From assembly GCF_041320705.1 (NCBI RefSeq), contig NZ_JBGGTQ010000006.1, positions 186,001 to 250,000 on the forward strand: a stretch of 64,000 nt of DNA, written 5' to 3'. Shown piece after piece: positions 16,789 through 26,400 of the stretch. The DNA is from Kineococcus mangrovi. GTDB taxonomy: Bacteria; Actinomycetota; Actinomycetes; Actinomycetales; Kineococcaceae. The notes below the pieces were generated by a model. It saw only the letters and a program-made list of their open reading frames with translations, was not told the origin of the DNA and ran no database searches. The stretch's first letter is position 1. Each line of letters opens with the position of its first letter. The translations under genes were made by a program, and so were the position numbers.

Positions 16789-17709
16789 TCAGCTCAGGTC
16801 GCTCGGGTCCGTGTTCGCCCCGCACACCACGACCGCGACCCGTTCTCCCGGGGCGGGCCGGTAGGAGCCCAGCCCGGCCCACGCGGTCGCCGCGCCGTGC
16901 TCGGCGACGACGCGGAACCGCGACCACAGGTCCTGCCGGGCCGCGCGGATCGCGTCGTCGTCGACGAGCAGGCTGACGGGCCCGGTGCGCCGGGCGAGGT
17001 CGAACCCGAGGGCCCCCACGCGCCGGGCGCCGAGGGAGTCCGCGGCGACGCCGGACACGGCGACGTCGACGGGTTCCCCGGCGGCCAGGGCCGCGTGCAG
17101 GGTGGGCGCGCCCTCGGGTTCGACCGCGACGACCCGCGCCGACCCCTCCAGCGCGGCGGCCACCCCCGCGAACAACCCGCCCCCGCCGACGGCGACCACG
17201 ACCGTGTCCAGGCCGGGCACGTCCTGGGCCAGTTCCAGGGCCAGCGTGCCCGCCCCGGCCGCGACCTCCACCTGGTCGTAGGCGTGGCAGAACACCGCAC
17301 CCCGCTCCCGCGAGAACTCCACCGCGGCCTCGTGGGCGCGGGCGTACTCGGACCCCACCGCCCGGACGTCGGCACCCAGCGCCCGGAGCCTGCGCACCTT
17401 GACGGCCGGGGCGGTCTCGGGGACGAACACCGTCGCGGGGACCCCCAGCTCGGCGGCGGCGTGCGCGTGGGCCAGGCCCGCGTTCCCGCCCGAGGCGGTG
17501 ACGACCCCGCGGTCCGGGTCGAGCTCCCCGCGCTCGCGGGCGGCCAGTTGCCGGTTGAAGGCGCCGCGGGCCTTGAAGGTCCCGGTGTGCTGCAGGTGCT
17601 CCAGCTTCAGCCACACCCCGGGACGGACCTGGACGACCGGGGTGCGCAGGAGGTGCCCGGCGGTGCGGTCGACCGCGGCGTGGACGTCGGCGGCGGTGAG
17701 GGTCTGCAT
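16789..17709 (-). CDS. PLP-dependent threonine/serine dehydratase family enzyme
   Basis: Cytosolic pyridoxal-phosphate enzyme of fold type II, 306 residues from ATG at 17709. The PLP lysine is in HTGTFKARGAFN; the phosphate-binding glycine loop is AVGGGGLFAG and the substrate loop is TASGGNAGLAHA. These match threonine dehydratase/serine racemase-type proteins without an ACT regulatory domain, so allosteric feedback is unlikely. The substrate could be threonine, serine or hydroxyaspartate. Divergent from the GGDEF-EAL gene; not in an obvious operon. Confidence 0.88.
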   Translation of the reverse strand: MQTLTAADVHAAVDRTAGHLLRTPVVQVRPGVWLKLEHLQHTGTFKARGAFNRQLAARERGELDPDRGVVTASGGNAGLAHAHAAAELGVPATVFVPETAPAVKVRRLRALGADVRAVGSEYARAHEAAVEFSRERGAVFCHAYDQVEVAAGAGTLALELAQDVPGLDTVVVAVGGGGLFAGVAAALEGSARVVAVEPEGAPTLHAALAAGEPVDVAVSGVAADSLGARRVGALGFDLARRTGPVSLLVDDDAIRAARQDLWSRFRVVAEHGAATAWAGLGSYRPAPGERVAVVVCGANTDPSDLS

Positions 17710-17801
17710 CCCGCGATCCTGCCCGGCGCGGCGGCGGCGGCCCACGGCGGCCCACGACGGGGCGCGGCGGCGCGGGAGGGGGACGCTGCTGGGCGCATCG
17801 G

Positions 17802-20228
17802 GTGATTCGGGACCTCGGACCTCATCGTCGCGGACCGTTGCGCCGACACACCCGTGTGCCACCGCCACGCTCCCGCCGCGCCCCGCGTCCCGTCGCCACC
17901 CCCGGTCCCGTCCCGGTCGAGCAGGAGGCCCGGGTTCCGGTGGTGGTGCTCGGGCTGCTCGTGGTGACCGCGTCGGCCCAGGTCCCGCTGGCGTCCACCG
18001 GCGGCGGCGACCCGTGGCCCTCGGTGCGCTTCCTGCTGACCCTCGTGGCCGTCACGGCCACCTGGCGGGTGCTGGCGTGGCGCGCCCGGACGGCGACCGC
18101 CGAACACCTGGTGTGGCGGATGTTCAGCTGGGGCTGCCTCCTCCACGGGATCGGGGCGGTCTCCGGCGCGGCCTTCACCGCCGTGCCCGCGCTGCGGACC
18201 CACGCCGATCTGCCCGGCGCGGTCTGCGCGGTCCTCACCTTCCCGCTGGCCTACCGCGCGCTGGTCCGGTGGAGCCGGCGCGGCGCCGGGGTGGACCCCG
18301 ACGACCTGCTGAACGGGACCAGCTCGGTCCTGGTGGTGGCCGCCGCCCTCGGCCTCCTGGTGACGCCCGGGGCGGGGGCGGGGCGGTTGCTGGTCCCGGT
18401 GCCCTGGACCGTGCAGCTGCTGGTCCTGCAGAACGCGTGCCTGCTGGTGCTGCTCGGTGCCGCCCTGACGGCGGCCTTCACCGCCCGGTTGCACCGCGAC
18501 GCGCGGGTCTGGCTGGTCTTCGCCGCCCTCGTCCTGGCCGGGGCGGGCGGTGCGGCCGCGCTCCTGGGCGGGGGCACCCACCCGGCGTGGGAGCTGCCGC
18601 TGTGGACCGCCGGCCTGACGGCGCTCGCCGGTGCGGCCGTGCTCAGGTCCCGGTTCGAGCCGACGCAGACGTCCGACCCCGTGAAGTCCACCGTCGGCTC
18701 CTTCCTCGTCGTCAGCGCGGGACTGGCGACCACCACCGCGGGGCTGGTGACCGGCGCCCCCGTCGCGCTGGCCCTGTGCGCCCTGCTCGGCGTGCTCGGG
18801 TCGAGCGTGCGGCTGCTGGTCAACCTCTTCGCGCTCGCCCAGCTCGCGGTGAGCCGGCGGGAGGCCCTGACCGACGACCTCACCGGCATCGCCAACCGCC
18901 GGGCCCTCCTGCGCCACCTCGACGCCCTCGTCCTGCAGCGCCGACCGGGGGACCGTTCCGGCGGGCCGGCCCCGGGCGTGCAGGTGCTCGTCTTCGACCT
19001 CGACCACTTCAAGGAGGTCAACGACAGCCTCGGGCACGGGGCCGGGGACGCGCTGCTGCAGATGCTCACCCAGCGCATCGCACCGGAACTTCCGGCGGCG
19101 GCGGTCTTCGCCCGCCTCGGCGGGGACGAGTTCGTGGTCGTCAGCGACGACGGTTCCCCGGGCGAGCGCGTGCTGGCCGTGCTCGAGGGCGCCCAGCGCG
19201 AACCGTTCCCCGTCGGCGGGATCAGCGTCCACACCGACCTCAGCGTGGGCCGCGCGACCTGGACGGCGTCCGGGCCGCACGCCGACGGTGAGGGCGGGCA
19301 GCGCGCGGACGCGGCGCTCCTGCTGCGCCGGGCGGACAGCGCGATGTACGACGCGAAGCGGACGGGCGCGTCCGTGGTGACGTTCGACCCCGCCCGCCAC
19401 GGTGACACGCAGGGGTTGCTGTCGACGGTGGCCGAGCTGCGCCACGCCATCACCGCCGGTCAGCTCCGCGTCCACTTCCAGCCCCAGCTGCACGCCGGCG
19501 ACCGGACCCTGGCCGGGGTCGAGGCGCTCGTCCGGTGGCAGCACCCGGTCCGCGGCCTGCTCGCACCCGCGCAGTTCCTGCCGCTCGCCGAGACGCACGG
19601 CCTCATGGACGCGGTGACGCGGGAGGTGCTGCGCCAGAGCGTGGCGCAGCAGGCGCTCTGGCGCCGCCGCGGTCTGCCGGTCCGGGTGTCGGTGAACCTG
19701 TCGGCGGGCACTCTGCTGGACGTCTCGCTGCCCACGACGGTCGCGGCGCTGCTGGCCCACCACGACGTCCCGGCCACGTCCCTGGTCCTGGAGGTCACCG
19801 AGACGGCCCTGCTGCGCGAACCCGAGCGCAGCCTGGCGGTGGTCGAGGCGGTGCGCGCCCTCGGCGTGCAGGCGAGCATCGACGACTTCGGCACCGGCTA
19901 CTCCTCGCTCACCCAGCTGCGCCAACTGCCCGTCAGCGAGCTCAAGCTCGACCGGTCCTTCACCGCCGACCTGCTCTCCGACCCGCGCGTGGCGGCCATC
20001 GTCGCCCACACCGTCGGGCTCGCCCACGCCCTGCGGCTGCGGGTCGTCGCCGAGGGCGTCGAGGACGAGGCCACGCTCGCGGCGCTCACCGGGTTGGGGT
20101 GCGACGAGACGCAGGGTTTCCTGCACGCCCGGCCGCTCCCGGCCCGGGAGTTCGAGGCGTGGTACGCCACCCGGTACGGGGCGGTCACGGCTGCCGGGCG
20201 CTCGGGGGCGACGACCCCCGCCGGGTGA
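17802..20228 (+). CDS. Membrane-bound GGDEF-EAL cyclic-di-GMP protein
   Basis: 808 residues from a GTG at 17802; the exact start is uncertain. Residues about 45-340 contain eight or so hydrophobic segments forming a membrane sensor. The GGDEF domain begins at REALTDDLTGIANRRAL and has an intact GGDEF at 440-444; no RxxD inhibitory site is seen just before it. The EAL domain has EALVRW at 574, EVTET, DDFGTGYSSL, KLDRSF and EGVED, all residues expected for phosphodiesterase activity. Both synthesis and hydrolysis of c-di-GMP are therefore possible. It stands alone, divergent from the dehydratase gene. Confidence 0.93.
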   Translation: MIRDLGPHRRGPLRRHTRVPPPRSRRAPRPVATPGPVPVEQEARVPVVVLGLLVVTASAQVPLASTGGGDPWPSVRFLLTLVAVTATWRVLAWRARTATAEHLVWRMFSWGCLLHGIGAVSGAAFTAVPALRTHADLPGAVCAVLTFPLAYRALVRWSRRGAGVDPDDLLNGTSSVLVVAAALGLLVTPGAGAGRLLVPVPWTVQLLVLQNACLLVLLGAALTAAFTARLHRDARVWLVFAALVLAGAGGAAALLGGGTHPAWELPLWTAGLTALAGAAVLRSRFEPTQTSDPVKSTVGSFLVVSAGLATTTAGLVTGAPVALALCALLGVLGSSVRLLVNLFALAQLAVSRREALTDDLTGIANRRALLRHLDALVLQRRPGDRSGGPAPGVQVLVFDLDHFKEVNDSLGHGAGDALLQMLTQRIAPELPAAAVFARLGGDEFVVVSDDGSPGERVLAVLEGAQREPFPVGGISVHTDLSVGRATWTASGPHADGEGGQRADAALLLRRADSAMYDAKRTGASVVTFDPARHGDTQGLLSTVAELRHAITAGQLRVHFQPQLHAGDRTLAGVEALVRWQHPVRGLLAPAQFLPLAETHGLMDAVTREVLRQSVAQQALWRRRGLPVRVSVNLSAGTLLDVSLPTTVAALLAHHDVPATSLVLEVTETALLREPERSLAVVEAVRALGVQASIDDFGTGYSSLTQLRQLPVSELKLDRSFTADLLSDPRVAAIVAHTVGLAHALRLRVVAEGVEDEATLAALTGLGCDETQGFLHARPLPAREFEAWYATRYGAVTAAGRSGATTPAG

Positions 20229-20260
20229 GCACCGGAGCGGCCCGGCCGGGCGACATGAAG

Positions 20261-20340
20261 GTTTCACGGCGGTGAAACACGGCCGAAACACCGGCTCGGA
20301 CAGACTCGGAGCCATACCTGTCGAGTGACAGGTATCCGAG
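20261..20340. promoter_or_regulatory. Two strong inverted repeats before the guanidine/urea carboxylase operon
   Basis: In the 136-bp gap before the permease gene, GTTTCAC (20261-20267) pairs with GTGAAAC (20272-20278) around GGCG. Then ATACCTGTC (20314-20322) pairs perfectly with GACAGGTAT (20327-20335) around GAGT. CTCGGA at 20305-20310 and TCCGAG at 20335-20340 extend the second repeat outward. The second palindrome has the size and form of a TetR operator, and the operon ends with a TetR gene, so autoregulation is likely. The conserved segments of a ykkC guanidine riboswitch are not visible. Confidence 0.7.
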
Positions 20341-20364
20341 CTCCACCGACCGGAGGGATCGACG

Positions 20365-21951
20365 ATGTCCGTTCCCGCACCCCGTCCCCGGCCCGACCGG
20401 GCCGCCCCCGACAGCAACGACCTCGGTGGGTTCGGGTACCGCCAGCAGTTGCGGCGCGACGTGGGGCCGTTCGCCTCGTTCGCCGCCGGGTTCTCGTTCG
20501 TCTCGATCCTCACGACGGTGTTCCAGCTCTTCGGCCTCGGTTTCGGCTTCGGTGGCGCCGGGTTCTTCTGGACGTGGCCCACCGTGTTCGCCGGGCAGCT
20601 GCTCGTGGCCCTCTGCTTCGCGGAACTGGCGGCCCGCTACCCGATCTCGGGGGCGGTGTTCCAGTGGTCCAGCCGTCTCGCCGGCACCGACGTCGGCTGG
20701 TTCACGGGCTGGATCATGGTCGTCGGCCAGGTCCTCACCGTCGCCACCGCCGCCATCGCCCTGCAGGCCGTGCTGCCCGCGATCTGGCCCGGTGCCCAGC
20801 TCGTCGGCGGGTCCGGCGCGGACTCCTCGCCCGTCTCGGCGACCGGTGCGCAGAACGCGGTAGTCCTCGGGGTGGGCCTGCTCGTCCTCACGACCCTGGT
20901 CAACGTCATCGGTGTGCGGCTCATGGCCGTCATCACCTCGGCGGGCGTGGTGGTCGAGATCGTCGGGGTCGTCGCCCTCGTCGTGGCGCTGTTCAGCCAC
21001 GCCGAGCGCAGTCCCTCCGTCGTCGTGACGACCTCCGGCGCGGGGGAGGGGAACTACCTCGGGCTGTGGCTGGCCAGTTCGCTCATGGCCGCCTACGTCA
21101 TGGTCGGTTTCGACTCGGCCGGGGAACTGTCCGAGGAGACCCGGGCCCCGCGCGCCACCACCCCCCGCACGATCCTGCGGGCCCTCGTCGTGTCCGGGGC
21201 CGGGGGTGCCCTGCTGCTCGTCGGCGGCGTGATCGCCGCTCCCAGCCTCACGGACGGCTCCCTCGCCTCCGGCGGCCTCGCCGGTGTCCTCACCGCGCGC
21301 CTCGGGGACGTCGGCAGCCGGGTGCTGCTGGCCTGCGTGGCCGTCGCCGTCGTCGTCTGCACGCTCGCCGTCCAGACGTCCGGGTCGCGGATGGTCTACT
21401 CGATGGCCCGCGAGCGGGCGTTCCCCTTCGCCTCCGTCCTCGGCCGGGTCTCGGCGCGCACCGGGACGCCCATCGGCGCGGCCGTCCTCGTCGGGGTCGG
21501 CGCCGCCGTCGCGCTCGCCGTGAACTGGCACCAGAGCGCCGTCTTCACGGCCCTGGCGAGCCTGTGCATCGCGATGCTCTACCTGGCCTACCTCGGTGTC
21601 ACGCTGCCGCTGCTGGTCCGCCGACTGCGCGGGGAACTCCCCTCCGGGACCGACGAGTTCGGCCGCCCGCTGTTCTCCCTGGGCCGCTGGGGCGTGCCCG
21701 TCAACGTCCTCGCCGTCGTCTACCAGACGGGCATGGTCGTCAACCTCGCCTGGCCCCGCGCCGGCGTCTACGACCTCACCGACGGCACCTGGTGGCTGCA
21801 GTGGAGCGCCCTGCTCTTCATCGCCGCCACCGTGCTCGTGGGGGTCGTCGTCCACCGGCGCAACCGCGCCCGCCACGGCGGCCCCATCGTCCTGGGGCGG
21901 TTGCAGGTCAGCGCCCCCACCGAGTCCGACCGGGTGGAAGAACCCGCATGA
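20365..21951 (+). CDS. APC-family permease of the guanidine/urea carboxylase operon
   Basis: Membrane transporter, 528 residues, ATG at 20365 preceded by CGGAGGG. Around twelve hydrophobic segments follow a hydrophilic start; GYRQQLRRDVGPFASFAAGFSFVSIL and the segment GFDSAGELSEETRAPRATTPRTIL are typical of amino-acid/choline-type permeases. These are often found with urea-carboxylase-associated proteins and probably import guanidine or a related nitrogen compound. Its stop overlaps the next gene by four bases (ATGA), the first of a chain of coupled overlaps. Confidence 0.9.
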   Translation: MSVPAPRPRPDRAAPDSNDLGGFGYRQQLRRDVGPFASFAAGFSFVSILTTVFQLFGLGFGFGGAGFFWTWPTVFAGQLLVALCFAELAARYPISGAVFQWSSRLAGTDVGWFTGWIMVVGQVLTVATAAIALQAVLPAIWPGAQLVGGSGADSSPVSATGAQNAVVLGVGLLVLTTLVNVIGVRLMAVITSAGVVVEIVGVVALVVALFSHAERSPSVVVTTSGAGEGNYLGLWLASSLMAAYVMVGFDSAGELSEETRAPRATTPRTILRALVVSGAGGALLLVGGVIAAPSLTDGSLASGGLAGVLTARLGDVGSRVLLACVAVAVVVCTLAVQTSGSRMVYSMARERAFPFASVLGRVSARTGTPIGAAVLVGVGAAVALAVNWHQSAVFTALASLCIAMLYLAYLGVTLPLLVRRLRGELPSGTDEFGRPLFSLGRWGVPVNVLAVVYQTGMVVNLAWPRAGVYDLTDGTWWLQWSALLFIAATVLVGVVVHRRNRARHGGPIVLGRLQVSAPTESDRVEEPA

Positions 21952-22781
21952 GCACCCGCAACACCGCGACGGTCCTCGCCGCCCGCGACGACGCCCGCGC
22001 CCGGGGCGGGACGACGTCCGACTGGATGCCGCACCTGCCGGCGTCGAGCTCCCCGCACCCGCCCGCGGGCGTCGACCCGGCCCTGCTCACCTGGGCCGAG
22101 ACCGTCGCCCCCGGGGGCTACACCTCCCGGGTCCTCGCCCGCGGGACCCGGCTGCGCCTGTCCGACGTCACGGGCGACGCCTGCGCCCACGTCCTGCTGT
22201 TCTCGGCGGTCGCGCCGTGGGAACGGTTGAACGTCGCGGACACGCAGAAGATCCCGTGGCAGGCCTACCTCGGCGAGGGGCACCCACTGCTCTCGGGGGA
22301 CGGACGCGTGCTGGCGACGGTCGTCGCCGACACGTCCGGTCGGCACGACGCGTTCTGCGGCACCAGTTCCGACGCGTGGAACGAGCGACGCTACGGCGAC
22401 GCGGCGCCCCAGGGGCCGAGCCCGTCCGGCCGGGGGCTGTTCACGCTCGCGGCCGCCAAGCAGGGGCTGGAACCCCGCGACCTGCCGCCGAGCGTGAGCT
22501 TCTTCCAGGGTGTCCGGGTCGAGGCCGACGGGGGGTTCCGCTGGCTCGGGTCCGCCGGCCCCGCCGAGGTCGACCTGCTCGCCGAACTCCCGCTGACCGT
22601 CCTCGTCGCGAACACCGCGCACCCGCTGGACCCCCGCCCGCGGTTCACCGTCGGGCCGCTGCGCGTCCACGCCTGGCGCTCGACCCCCACGTCGGCCGCC
22701 GACGAGCGGTTCACCCGCACCCCCGAACTGCACCGCGCGTACCTGAACACCCTCGACCACGCGGAGGCGCGAGGACTGTGA
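21948..22781 (+). CDS. Urea carboxylase-associated protein 1 (DUF1989; carboxyguanidine deiminase subunit family)
   Basis: 277 residues of the DUF1989 family (UAAP1). The core has RVLARGTRLRLSDVTGDACAHVLLF, ADTQKIPWQAYL, FCGTSSDAWNERRYG and VSFFQGVRV, which carry the Cys and acidic residues of the family. In bacteria that degrade guanidine, the UAAP1/UAAP2 pair has been described as a deiminase converting carboxyguanidine to allophanate. The gene is coupled on both sides by four-base overlaps, so the two subunits are made together. Confidence 0.88.
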   Translation: MSTRNTATVLAARDDARARGGTTSDWMPHLPASSSPHPPAGVDPALLTWAETVAPGGYTSRVLARGTRLRLSDVTGDACAHVLLFSAVAPWERLNVADTQKIPWQAYLGEGHPLLSGDGRVLATVVADTSGRHDAFCGTSSDAWNERRYGDAAPQGPSPSGRGLFTLAAAKQGLEPRDLPPSVSFFQGVRVEADGGFRWLGSAGPAEVDLLAELPLTVLVANTAHPLDPRPRFTVGPLRVHAWRSTPTSAADERFTRTPELHRAYLNTLDHAEARGL

Positions 22782-23449
22782 CCACCACCGACAGCACCAC
22801 CCTCGACCGGGGTTCCCCGCTGGTCCCCGGCGAGGTCGTCCTGGACGAGCGCGTCGCGCCCCGGGCCCCCTGGTCCGCCGTCGTCCGCGCCGGGCACGTC
22901 CTGACCATCGTCGACGTGGGCGGCAACCAGTCCGCCGACTGCCTGCTGTTCGCCGACGCCGACCGCAGCGAGCGGTACAGCGTCCCGGACACCCTGGCCT
23001 GGCAGGGCAACGCCTACGTCCGGACCGGGACCGTCCTGCGCAGCCAGTTCGGCACCCCGCTGGCGACCGTCGTCGCCGACGAGGTCGGGCGCCAGGACAC
23101 CATCGGCGGCGCGTGCGGGAAGGAGTCGAACACCCTGCGGTACGGCCACCACACCGCCCACCAGCACGGGTGCCGCGAGAACTTCCTCGCCGAGGGCGCC
23201 CGGCACGGCCTGTCCGCCCGCGACCTCGTCTCCAACCTCAACTGGTTCATGAACGTCCCCGTCGAACCCGACGGCTCGCTCGGCATCGTCGACGGGATCT
23301 CCGGCCCCGGCAAGCGCGTCGCGTTCCGCGCCGAGGTCGACCTCCTCGTCGTCGTCTCGAACTGCCCGCAGGTCAACAACCCCTGCAACGACTTCGACCC
23401 CACCCCCCTGCGCATGCTCGTCACCACCCCCGCGGGAGGCTCCCGGTGA
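22778..23449 (+). CDS. Urea carboxylase-associated protein 2 (DUF1989; carboxyguanidine deiminase subunit family)
   Basis: 223 residues, the second DUF1989 subunit (UAAP2). Diagnostic segments are TIVDVGGNQSADCLLF, RYSVPDTLAWQGNAYV, DTIGGACGKESNTLRYG, FLAEGARHGLSARDLVSNLNWFMNVPVE and the Cys-rich SNCPQVNNPCNDFDPTPLR. GTG start at 22778 overlaps the stop of UAAP1. Together with UAAP1 it probably deiminates the carboxylated product made by the biotin enzyme that follows. Confidence 0.9.
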   Translation: MTTTDSTTLDRGSPLVPGEVVLDERVAPRAPWSAVVRAGHVLTIVDVGGNQSADCLLFADADRSERYSVPDTLAWQGNAYVRTGTVLRSQFGTPLATVVADEVGRQDTIGGACGKESNTLRYGHHTAHQHGCRENFLAEGARHGLSARDLVSNLNWFMNVPVEPDGSLGIVDGISGPGKRVAFRAEVDLLVVVSNCPQVNNPCNDFDPTPLRMLVTTPAGGSR

Positions 23450-26400
23450 CCTTCGACACCCTGCTCGTCGCCAACCGCGGCGAGATCGCCCGCCGCGTCC
23501 TGCGCTCGGCGCGCGCCCTCGGGCTGCGCACGGTCGCCGTCCACTCCGACGCCGACCGCGCCGCCCCGCACGTCCGCGAGGCCGACACCGCGGTCCGGCT
23601 CGGGCCCGCCCCCGCCCGCGAGTCGTACCTGCGCACCGACGCCCTCGTCGAGGCGGCGCTGGCCACCGGCGCCGGGGCCGTCCACCCCGGCTACGGGTTC
23701 CTGTCCGAGAACGTCGAGTTCGCCCGCGCCTGCGAGGCGGCCGGCGTCGCGTTCGTCGGCCCGACCCCCGAGCAGATCACCGCGTTCGGCAGCAAGCACA
23801 CCGCCCGCGAGCTCGCGGCCCGCGCCGACGTCCCGATGCTCGCCGGGACGGGCCTGCTCGCCTCCGCCGAGGAGGCCGTCGCGGCGGCCGAGGCCGTGGG
23901 CCTGCCCGTCATGCTCAAGGCGACTGGCGGGGGCGGCGGCATCGGGATGCAGGCGTGCGCCACGGCCGAGCAGGTCCGCGAGGCGTACGACCGCGTCGTG
24001 CGGCTGGCGTCGGCGAACTTCGGCACCGCGGGCGTGTTCCTGGAACGGCTCGTCCGGCCCGCCCGGCACGTCGAGGTGCAGGTGTTCGGCGACGGCCGTG
24101 GCGGCGTCGCCGTCGTCGGCGACCGCGACTGCTCCCTGCAGCGGCGCCACCAGAAGGTCGTCGAGGAGGCCCCCGCCCCCGCCCTGCCCGACCACGTCCG
24201 CCGCCGCGTCGCGGGGACCGCGGCCGACCTCGTGGCCTCCGTGCGGTACCGGTCGGCCGGGACCGTGGAGTTCGTCTACGACCCGGTCCGCGAGGAGGCC
24301 GCCTTCCTGGAGGTGAACACCCGGCTGCAGGTCGAGCACCCCGTCACCGAACTCGCCTACGGCGTCGACCTCGTCGAGCTCATGCTGCGGCTGGCCCGCG
24401 ACGGGGCCGACGACCCCGTCGTCCGCGACGCCCTCGACCGGGAGTGGACCGCGACCGGCGTCGCCGTCGAGGCCCGCGTCTACGCCGAGGACCCCGCCAA
24501 GCAGGACGCCCCCTGCCCCGGGCTCGTGACGAACGCGCGGTTCCCGGAGATGTCCGGGGTGCGCGTCGACGGCTGGGTCGAGACGGGCACCGAGGTGACG
24601 CCGTTCTACGACCCGCTGCTGGCCAAGGTCGTCGCCGTCGCGCCCGGCCGGGACGCCGCCCTCGACCTGCTCGGCGAGGCCCTCACCGAGTGCCGGGTCG
24701 ACGGGGTCGTCACGAACCTCGGTCTGCTGCGCTCCCTCGTGGCCGACCTGCCCCTGCGTTCGGCCACCCACTCCACGTCCACGCTCGACGTCGGCCCGTC
24801 CACCGGGCGCGACCCGGACCCGCGCGTCGACGTCCTCGCGCCGGGGGCCATGACCACCGTGCAGGACCTGCCCGGCCGCCTCGGCCACTGGCAGGTCGGT
24901 GTGCCCCCGTCGGGCCCCATGGACCCGTTGTCGTTGCGCGAGGCCAACCTCGCCGTCGGGAACCCGCCCACGGCGCCCGGGCTGGAGATCACCGCGACCG
25001 GCCCGACGCTGCGGTTCTCCACCGAGTCCGTCGTCTGCGTGACCGGGGCGCCCGCGACCGTCACGCTCGACGGCGTCGAGGTGCCGCAGTGGGAACCCGT
25101 GGAGGTCCCCGCCGGGGGCGTCCTGGCGGTCGGGACCGCGACCGGTCCGGGCCTGCGGCTCGCCCTGGCCGTCCGCGGCGGCATCGACGTGCCGCGGTAC
25201 CTCGGCAGCGCCTCGACGTTCACCCTCGGCGGGTTCGGCGGCCACGGCGGCCGGGCGTTGCAGGCCGGGGACGTGCTGCGCCCCGGTGCCCCGGAGGGTG
25301 AGGGGTTCACGACGATCCCCGGCCCCGTGCCGGCCGAGCGCCGCCCCGAGTACACCCACGACTGGCTGCTCGCCGTCACCGAGGGCCCGCACGGCGCCCC
25401 GGACTTCTTCACCCGCGCCGACCTCGACGAGTTCTACGCGACCGACTACGAGGTCCACCTGAACTCCGCGCGCACCGGCGTCCGGCTCGACGGCCCGCGC
25501 CCGCGCTGGGCGCGCCCGGACGGCGGCGAGGCCGGGCTGCACCCGTCCAACATCCACGACACCCCGTACGCCGTCGGCGCCGTGGACTTCACGGGCGACA
25601 CCCCGATCCTCCTCGGACCCGACGGCCCGTCGCTGGGGGGTTTCGTCTGCCCCGCCGTCGTCACGTCCGGCGACCTGTGGAAGCTGGGGCAGCTGCGACC
25701 GGGTGACCGCGTCCGCTTCGTCCCCGTGCGCGAGGAGCACGCCACGGCTCCCCGGCTGCGGCGCACCGACCTCGCGACCGCCGCAGGTGGCGGTGACGGT
25801 GACGACGGGGTCCTCGCCCGCGTCCCCGGCACGCCCGCGCGCCCCGCCGTGACCTACCGGCGCGACGGCGACGCCAACGTCCTCGTCGAGTTCGGCGACA
25901 TGGTCCTCGACCTCGGGCTGAGGATGCGCGTGCACGCCCTCCTGCGCGCGCTGCAGGAGCACCGTCCGGCCGGCGTCGTCGACATCACCCCGGGCATCCG
26001 CTCGCTCCAGGTGCACACCGACGCGAGCGTCCTGCGCGCCTCCCGGCTCGTCGGGCTGCTGCGCGAGCTCGACGACGCGCTGCCGCCGACGAGCGACCTC
26101 GTCGTCCCGTCCCGGCGCGTCCGGCTGCCGCTGTCCTGGGACGACCCGGCCACGCACCTGGCCATCGAGCGGTACGTGGCCGGCGTGCGCGACGACGCCC
26201 CGTGGACCCCGTCGAACATCGAGTTCATCCGTCGCGTCAACGGCCTCGACTCCCTCGACGACGTGTTCCGCACCGTCTTCGACGCCAGTTACCTCGTGCT
26301 CGGCCTGGGCGACGTGTACCTCGGCGCCCCCGTCGCGACGCCGCTGGACCCGCGGCACCGCCTCGTCACGACGAAGTACAACCCCGCCCGGACGTGGACG

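Noticed and set aside
20229-20364. Guanidine-I (ykkC) riboswitch before the carboxylase operon
   Set aside because: The conserved single-stranded segments expected for ykkC are not visible; the gap is explained by inverted repeats that look like protein operators. A model search would settle it.
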